DNA from: Clostridiaceae bacterium UBA6110
Lineage (GTDB): Bacteria; Bacillota; Clostridia; Clostridiales; Clostridiaceae
Reading direction: 5' to 3'
Length of the DNA stretch: 43,228 bases
NCBI GenBank assembly: GCA_002428415.1
Contig: DIWI01000039.1
Location: 1 to 43,228, forward strand
Shown piece after piece: positions 39,263 through 43,228 of this stretch. The notes beneath the pieces are model-generated. The model was given only the letters and a program-made list of their open reading frames with translations, ran no database searches and was not told the DNA's origin. Numbering within the stretch: the stretch's first letter is position 1; the number at the start of each line of letters is the position of its first letter. Position numbers and translations under genes: made by a program.

Positions 39263-40539
39263 GCATATTTCTCATAGCATTGTTCTTCATACTCATGTTC
39301 CTTGGAATACCGGTGGCAATATCCCTTGGATTCTCAAGCGTACTTACTCTCGTGTTTTTCTCTGATATACCACTTACGCTAATCTCCCAGTCCATGTTCA
39401 GCTCCATGAACAGCTTCATAATGGTTGCGGTTCCACTGTTCATACTTGCTGGAAACATAATGGACAAGGGCGGTGTTGGAGACAAGATATTCAACTTTGC
39501 GAATTCAATGGTCGGCTGGATGCCTGGCGGACTCGGTCATGTCAATATCGTGACCAGCCTTATATTCGCCGGCATGTCAGGATCTTCTGTTGCTGACGTT
39601 GCAGGACTTGGAGTCCTTGAAATGAGTGCCATGGAAAAGCATGGCTATGACAAGGAATATTCCGCTGCCATCACAGTAGCTACTTCTACACTGGCTACGA
39701 TGATTCCTCCGAGCATACTGATGATAGTCGCAGCTTCTGTTGCGAACGTATCAGTGGGCAAGGCGCTTGTGGGCGGAGTCATACCAGGTCTGATGATTGC
39801 AGTGATTTTCATGGTTTATAACCACCTTTACTGCAAGAAGCATAAGATTGGCGACAGGTCAAAATTCAGCCTTGAAATTTTCTTCAAGAGTCTTTTAATC
39901 TCAATCCCGGCTATGCTTGTTCCAGTAATAATACTTATTGGCATGTTCACAGGAATTGTAACACCAACAGAAGCTGCGGCAATAGCTGTTGTGTACTCAA
40001 CCATAATATCTCTTACAATATACAAGGGCTTCACGTTGAGGAGCATTCCGAGGCTTCTGATCAACACCACCAAGACAACTGGAACGATACTGTTCATAGC
40101 TGTCACAGCAAAGTCTGCAAACTGGATATTCGAGTTTGACGGACTGCCAGCTAAGATTGCGACCTCAATAACAAGCCTTACTTCAAATCCGATACTGATA
40201 ATGCTCGTTGTTCTGGCATTCCTGGTTGTGGTAGGAATGATAATGGATGCAACTGCTGCAATATACATAGTAGTGCCCATACTACTTCCTGCTGTTACAT
40301 CAGTTGGAGTCGACCCGCTGTTCTTCGTAGTATTCCTTGTGCTTTCACTGGCGCTTGGACTAATTACGCCACCTGTGGGAGTATGTCTGTACGCTGCTAC
40401 CAGTGTTACCGGCCTCAGGCTTGAACAGATTGTTCCGAAGCTTATGCCCTGGATAATCATTCTGATTATGTCACTTGCCGCACTTGCCGTGTTCCCTGGA
40501 ATCATAATGGGACCGTTGAACTTCCTGTTCCCAATTTAA
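39259..40539 (+). CDS. TRAP transporter large membrane subunit (DctM type)
   Basis: A 426-residue membrane protein with about twelve segments, the ion-coupled translocation subunit. The start is MSIFLIALFFIL behind GGAGGT, inside the end of the previous gene. Landmarks: LGIPVAISLGFSS, VPLFILAGNIMDKGG, FAGMSGSSVADVAGLG, TMIPPSILMIV, GIVTPTEAAAIAVVYS, VVGMIMDATAAIYIVVPILLP and ITPPVGVCLYAAT. These are the Na+-site and ligand-channel blocks of the family. The nearest known relatives by context are sugar-acid TRAP systems that sit beside FGGY kinases; the substrate is inferred, not proven. Confidence 0.92.
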   Translation: MSIFLIALFFILMFLGIPVAISLGFSSVLTLVFFSDIPLTLISQSMFSSMNSFIMVAVPLFILAGNIMDKGGVGDKIFNFANSMVGWMPGGLGHVNIVTSLIFAGMSGSSVADVAGLGVLEMSAMEKHGYDKEYSAAITVATSTLATMIPPSILMIVAASVANVSVGKALVGGVIPGLMIAVIFMVYNHLYCKKHKIGDRSKFSLEIFFKSLLISIPAMLVPVIILIGMFTGIVTPTEAAAIAVVYSTIISLTIYKGFTLRSIPRLLINTTKTTGTILFIAVTAKSANWIFEFDGLPAKIATSITSLTSNPILIMLVVLAFLVVVGMIMDATAAIYIVVPILLPAVTSVGVDPLFFVVFLVLSLALGLITPPVGVCLYAATSVTGLRLEQIVPKLMPWIIILIMSLAALAVFPGIIMGPLNFLFPI

Positions 40540-40570
40540 AAGAATATTCCTGAATTTATCTGTTCAGGTA

Positions 40571-40599
40571 TTGGATAGTTGGAAGATAAGGCATATATT
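40571..40599 (+). promoter_or_regulatory. Possible promoter for the DeoR/kinase genes
   Basis: TTGGAT (40571-40576), 17 bp and TATATT (40594-40599), 42 bp before the regulator gene. A CCTGAA/TTCAGG hairpin (40549-40568) precedes it. The genes may also be read from the TRAP promoter. Confidence 0.5.
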
Positions 40600-40640
40600 T
40601 TAGATAGGATACGAATCGGGAAATTGGGAGGAGCAAAAAT

Positions 40641-41408
40641 ATGATCGCTGCGGAACGCCACGAAATCATTTGCAGAGAAATGGAAAAGAACAAGTACATA
40701 TCAATAGGTGAATTGGTGAGGATACTCAATTCGTCGATTTCTACGGTACGCAGGGATCTCATAGAGCTCGAGGCTGAAGGGAAGATACAACGTACCCACG
40801 GTGGTGCGGTAGTTCTCGGAAGCCAGTTCAGGAACGAAGAAATGACTTACACATCGCGATCTGAAAGATATGTCGATGAGAAGGAAAGGATTGGGCAGTA
40901 TGTGGCAGGCCTCGTTCAGGATGCCGCATGCATAGTCCTCGACACTGGAACAACAACACTAGCTGTTGCCAGAAACCTTAGGCCGTCAAGGCTTTTAAGG
41001 GTAATAACCGACAGCCTTGATATCGCCAATGTCCTGAGGGGCAGGGAGAATATCGATGTAATACTGGTTGGAGGTGTCTTGAAGACGGATGCGGGAAACC
41101 TTTATGGGGAGCTCGCACTGAAGTCCCTTGAGGGGCTGCATGCTGAAGCCTGTGTAGTGGGCGCAAGCGGACTTACCTACAAGGAAGGCATAACAAAGCA
41201 CGATTATGATGCGATCCCGGCAACAAAGAAAATGATTGAGATAAGTCATCAGCTCATATGCGTAACTGACAGCAGCAAGGTTGGACTCACAGGAATGGTC
41301 TCAGTTGCGAGCGCTGACATGATTGACATCCTTGTTACCGATACCGGGATGAGCGATGGCAGCAGAAAAAAATTCATAGAAGCCGGTGTAGAGGTAGTGA
41401 CCGTTTAG
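40641..41408 (+). CDS. DeoR-family transcriptional regulator
   Basis: A 255-residue regulator. The N-terminal winged helix is ISIGELVRILNSSISTVRRD (about residues 17-36), followed by EGKIQRTHGGAVV, the family hallmark. The C-terminal sensor domain resembles sugar-phosphate isomerases and has DTGTTTLAVARNL (about residue 101) and CVVGASGLTYKEGITKHD. Such regulators usually repress until a phosphorylated sugar, here probably the product of the kinase next door, binds. GGGAGGAG precedes the ATG. It lies between the transporter and kinase genes and probably controls both. Confidence 0.9.
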   Translation: MIAAERHEIICREMEKNKYISIGELVRILNSSISTVRRDLIELEAEGKIQRTHGGAVVLGSQFRNEEMTYTSRSERYVDEKERIGQYVAGLVQDAACIVLDTGTTTLAVARNLRPSRLLRVITDSLDIANVLRGRENIDVILVGGVLKTDAGNLYGELALKSLEGLHAEACVVGASGLTYKEGITKHDYDAIPATKKMIEISHQLICVTDSSKVGLTGMVSVASADMIDILVTDTGMSDGSRKKFIEAGVEVVTV

Positions 41409-41453
41409 GCGGACGATCGCACCGGTACCAATAGCGACACTTGGAGGTGCGTA

Positions 41454-42965
41454 ATGCAAACACCCATATACATCGGCATTGACATCGGAACAAGCAAGAT
41501 CAAGGCTTGTCTGTTCGACCATGAAGGCAGGCTGGTTAAACAGGTAATCGAGGATTCAGTAATCATGAAATCCGATGACGGTCATCTCGAGCTGGATGCA
41601 ATGAATCTTTTTGACACATTGATTGCGCTTGTGAGAATAGCATCTAGAGGCTACGAATCGGATATCGCTTCAATAAGCTTCAGTGTGACATCGCCTACAG
41701 TATTGTTTCTAGATGATGAGATGAATCCACTTCTGCCGGCTATACTATATCTGGATAACCGAAGTACAGAAATTGTTTCGCGGTATGTGGAAAAAATCGG
41801 CGGAAAAGATGAGTATTTCAGAAGCACGGGAAACAACCCGAGCTCGTCAACCTGTTCGGCAGCGCTCATAGAATGGGTAAGGGAAAATGAGCCAGGGATA
41901 TGGAAGAAAGTGCACAAGTTCGCATACCTGAATTCTTACCTTGCAGCCAAGTTCACTGGGAACCTCTTCGCGGACCCTACTGTTGCATCCTACTCCGGTA
42001 TAGTTGATATCAGAAAGCCAAAGGATTGGGATGATTCGCTGCTTGAGGCATTCGGGGTAGACAGAGCACTGCTCCCTCCGATCATTACTCCATATGAGAG
42101 TGTAGGAACACTTACACCTGAAATGTCGCTGATCACGGGACTAAACAGCAATGTCGCGGTAGCTATTGGAAGCGCTGACACCGCTGCTTCAAGCTTCGGG
42201 CTTGGAATAAACAGGCAGGGTGATGTTTTCGAAAGCCTGGGAACATCCGGAGTGTTCACGGTATGTCTTGATGAGCCTGTCTTTGACAAGGCATTCATGA
42301 ACAGGAGCCATGTCATACCGGGATTGTGGCTGGCCCATGGCGCTATGTCTACCACCGGAGCAGCAATCAATTGGCTGATAAACGATGTGTTTACAGAGCT
42401 CACCTGTGTTGAGGAGATTGAACAGGCCGGATGGACATCGATACCAGGAGCCAACGGCGTTGTATTCCTTCCTTATCTGTCTGGAGAAAGAAGTCCGGTA
42501 TTCGACGCGAATACTTGCGGAGTGTTTTTTGGTCTTGGCCTCAAGACGAGGAAAGCGGACCTTGTCAGGGCGGTTTATGAGAGCTCTGCATATGGGATGT
42601 ACCAGCTTTACAATATTGCGAGGGAAAGATGGCATATCGAGCCTGATAGCGTGAAGTGCGTGGGTGGTGCATCGAGCAGCGAACTGGCACTGAGCATAAG
42701 GGCAGACCTGTTCGGGATACCTTTCAACACTGTGGAGGCACCAAATTCTTCAGCATTCGGGGCAGCGATGCTGGGAGCCATAGCTTCAGGACATCATACC
42801 CTTGAATCGGTACCTACCTGCAGCAACCTTATGCATGAAGTGGTACCTGTTGAAATCAATGAATCCCAATACCGCTGCAACTATGACATCTACAAGGAGC
42901 TTTATCCTGCTCTAGACAAGCTGATGCACAAGGACAGGCTCTGCATGAAGATTGCTGTACAATAG
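41454..42965 (+). CDS. FGGY-family carbohydrate kinase (xylulokinase-like)
   Basis: A 503-residue FGGY kinase. The phosphate-binding N-terminal motif is YIGIDIGTSKIKACLFD (residues 5-21). The second domain has GSADTAASSFGLG, ESLGTSGVF, PYLSGERSPVFD with the conserved Arg-Ser region, and the adenosine-binding VGGASSSELAL and NSSAFGAAMLGAIASG. Length and wording fit the xylulokinase/gluconate kinase branch. The sugar is probably the TRAP solute after an oxidation or reduction step by the gene that begins at 43215. AGGTG ahead of the ATG is a good ribosome site (TTGGAGGTG). A short terminator follows. Confidence 0.9.
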   Translation: MQTPIYIGIDIGTSKIKACLFDHEGRLVKQVIEDSVIMKSDDGHLELDAMNLFDTLIALVRIASRGYESDIASISFSVTSPTVLFLDDEMNPLLPAILYLDNRSTEIVSRYVEKIGGKDEYFRSTGNNPSSSTCSAALIEWVRENEPGIWKKVHKFAYLNSYLAAKFTGNLFADPTVASYSGIVDIRKPKDWDDSLLEAFGVDRALLPPIITPYESVGTLTPEMSLITGLNSNVAVAIGSADTAASSFGLGINRQGDVFESLGTSGVFTVCLDEPVFDKAFMNRSHVIPGLWLAHGAMSTTGAAINWLINDVFTELTCVEEIEQAGWTSIPGANGVVFLPYLSGERSPVFDANTCGVFFGLGLKTRKADLVRAVYESSAYGMYQLYNIARERWHIEPDSVKCVGGASSSELALSIRADLFGIPFNTVEAPNSSAFGAAMLGAIASGHHTLESVPTCSNLMHEVVPVEINESQYRCNYDIYKELYPALDKLMHKDRLCMKIAVQ

Positions 42966-43010
42966 GCAATCGATCTGAAATAAAATGTTCAAATATTTGA
43001 ATAATGATGC

Positions 43011-43038
43011 TTGAGCGATTAATGGCTCAATTTTATTT
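43011..43038 (+). terminator. Short Rho-independent terminator
   Basis: TTGAGC (43011-43016) pairs with GCTCAA (43025-43030), followed by TTTTATTT. It ends the kinase transcript, at least in part. Confidence 0.6.
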
Positions 43039-43050
43039 GCCAAAATTCAG

Positions 43051-43068
43051 CATTTTGGTCACAAAATG
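43051..43068. promoter_or_regulatory. Operator-like palindrome
   Basis: CATTTTG-GTCA-CAAAATG is a perfect 7-4-7 inverted repeat, about 55 bp upstream of the -35 hexamer of the next promoter. The binding protein is unknown. Confidence 0.45.
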
Positions 43069-43121
43069 ACTCGAAATCTGAACTGTATTGAATGAATATG
43101 AATTTATTTAGTCAAAAACGA

Positions 43122-43149
43122 TTGTAAAATCTGTAACATGCGGTATAAT
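43122..43149 (+). promoter_or_regulatory. Promoter of the gene starting at 43215
   Basis: TTGTAA (43122-43127), 16 bp and TATAAT (43144-43149). GAGCGATTAT at 43161-43170, the reverse complement of ATAATCGCTC, lies just after it and echoes ATAATCGTTC after the TRAP promoter. Confidence 0.65.
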
Positions 43150-43214
43150 TGAATCAAGTCGAGCGATTATAAAATATGCGCTGTTATGTATGAACTGTCT
43201 ATGGAGGTAAATTA

Positions 43215-43228
43215 ATGAAAGCAGTAAT
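43215..43228 (+). CDS. Start of a truncated gene at the window edge
   Basis: ATG AAA GCA GTA AT, 7 bp after GGAGGT, encodes MKAV plus a partial codon. The promoter and ribosome site support a real gene. MKAV is a frequent beginning of zinc-dependent alcohol/polyol dehydrogenases, which would fit a sugar or polyol pathway, but four residues are not enough to decide. Confidence 0.5.

Overview
The window looks like a chromosomal segment of an anaerobic, low-to-medium GC Firmicute of the clostridial kind. The signs are AGGAGG-type ribosome binding sites, several TTG/GTG starts, an [FeFe] hydrogenase of the trimeric NAD-linked type, a candidate Rex operator and a sigma-54 acetoin operon. I cannot name the species. 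Base composition is not even: the first module (440-5201) is clearly more AT-rich by eye than the rest, and the aco, hyd and TRAP regions are the most GC-rich.

Region 1 (1-17278) is a CoA-thioester catabolic locus. Module A has two nitronate-monooxygenase-family (NMO) flavoproteins, a class III CoA-transferase, a crotonase and a PaaG-like isomerase/hydratase. About 1 kb of decayed DNA separates it from module A', which repeats these activities and adds more: a PaaG-like crotonase, the wreck of a CoA-transferase gene, an NMO, a crotonase, a FabK-like flavoprotein, a GntP-like permease, a 3-hydroxyacyl-CoA dehydrogenase, a thiolase, an intact CoA-transferase, a second permease and an SDR. Together they read as: import a short carboxylic acid, activate it by CoA transfer, isomerise or hydrate it, oxidise it, then cleave it thiolytically to acetyl-CoA. 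There is no acyl-CoA dehydrogenase or ETF, and four FMN flavoproteins of the NMO/FabK family are present instead. A 48-bp tandem repeat resembling an IS21-type terminus sits at the left edge.

Region 2 (17398-26942) holds a short old-yellow-enzyme-type flavoprotein on the minus strand, then an AcoR-type sigma-54 activator and an acetoin dehydrogenase operon: Lin0512-family gene, acoA, acoB, acoX, acoC, acoL. Its probable activator boxes (TCTCA-N4-TGAGA) and a well-spaced -24/-12 promoter are visible.

Region 3 (26960-31250) is a mixed plus-strand run: a tiny secreted-peptide ORF inside a terminator-like hairpin, a small membrane protein, a methyltransferase, a permease split into two half-size genes, type I 3-dehydroquinate dehydratase and an MFS transporter. 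It ends at a long perfect hairpin.

Region 4 (31308-36467) is on the minus strand: hydCBA behind a promoter overlapped by a Rex-like operator, and a 5'-nucleotidase-like HAD gene.

Region 5 (36650-37116) is a deletion scar: the 3' ends of a GntR-type regulator and of a D-2-hydroxyacid dehydrogenase gene meet head to head.

Region 6 (37369-43228) is a TRAP uptake operon followed by a DeoR-type regulator, an FGGY sugar kinase and the start of one more gene, which suggests use of a sugar, polyol or sugar acid. No rRNA, tRNA or CRISPR array was recognised.
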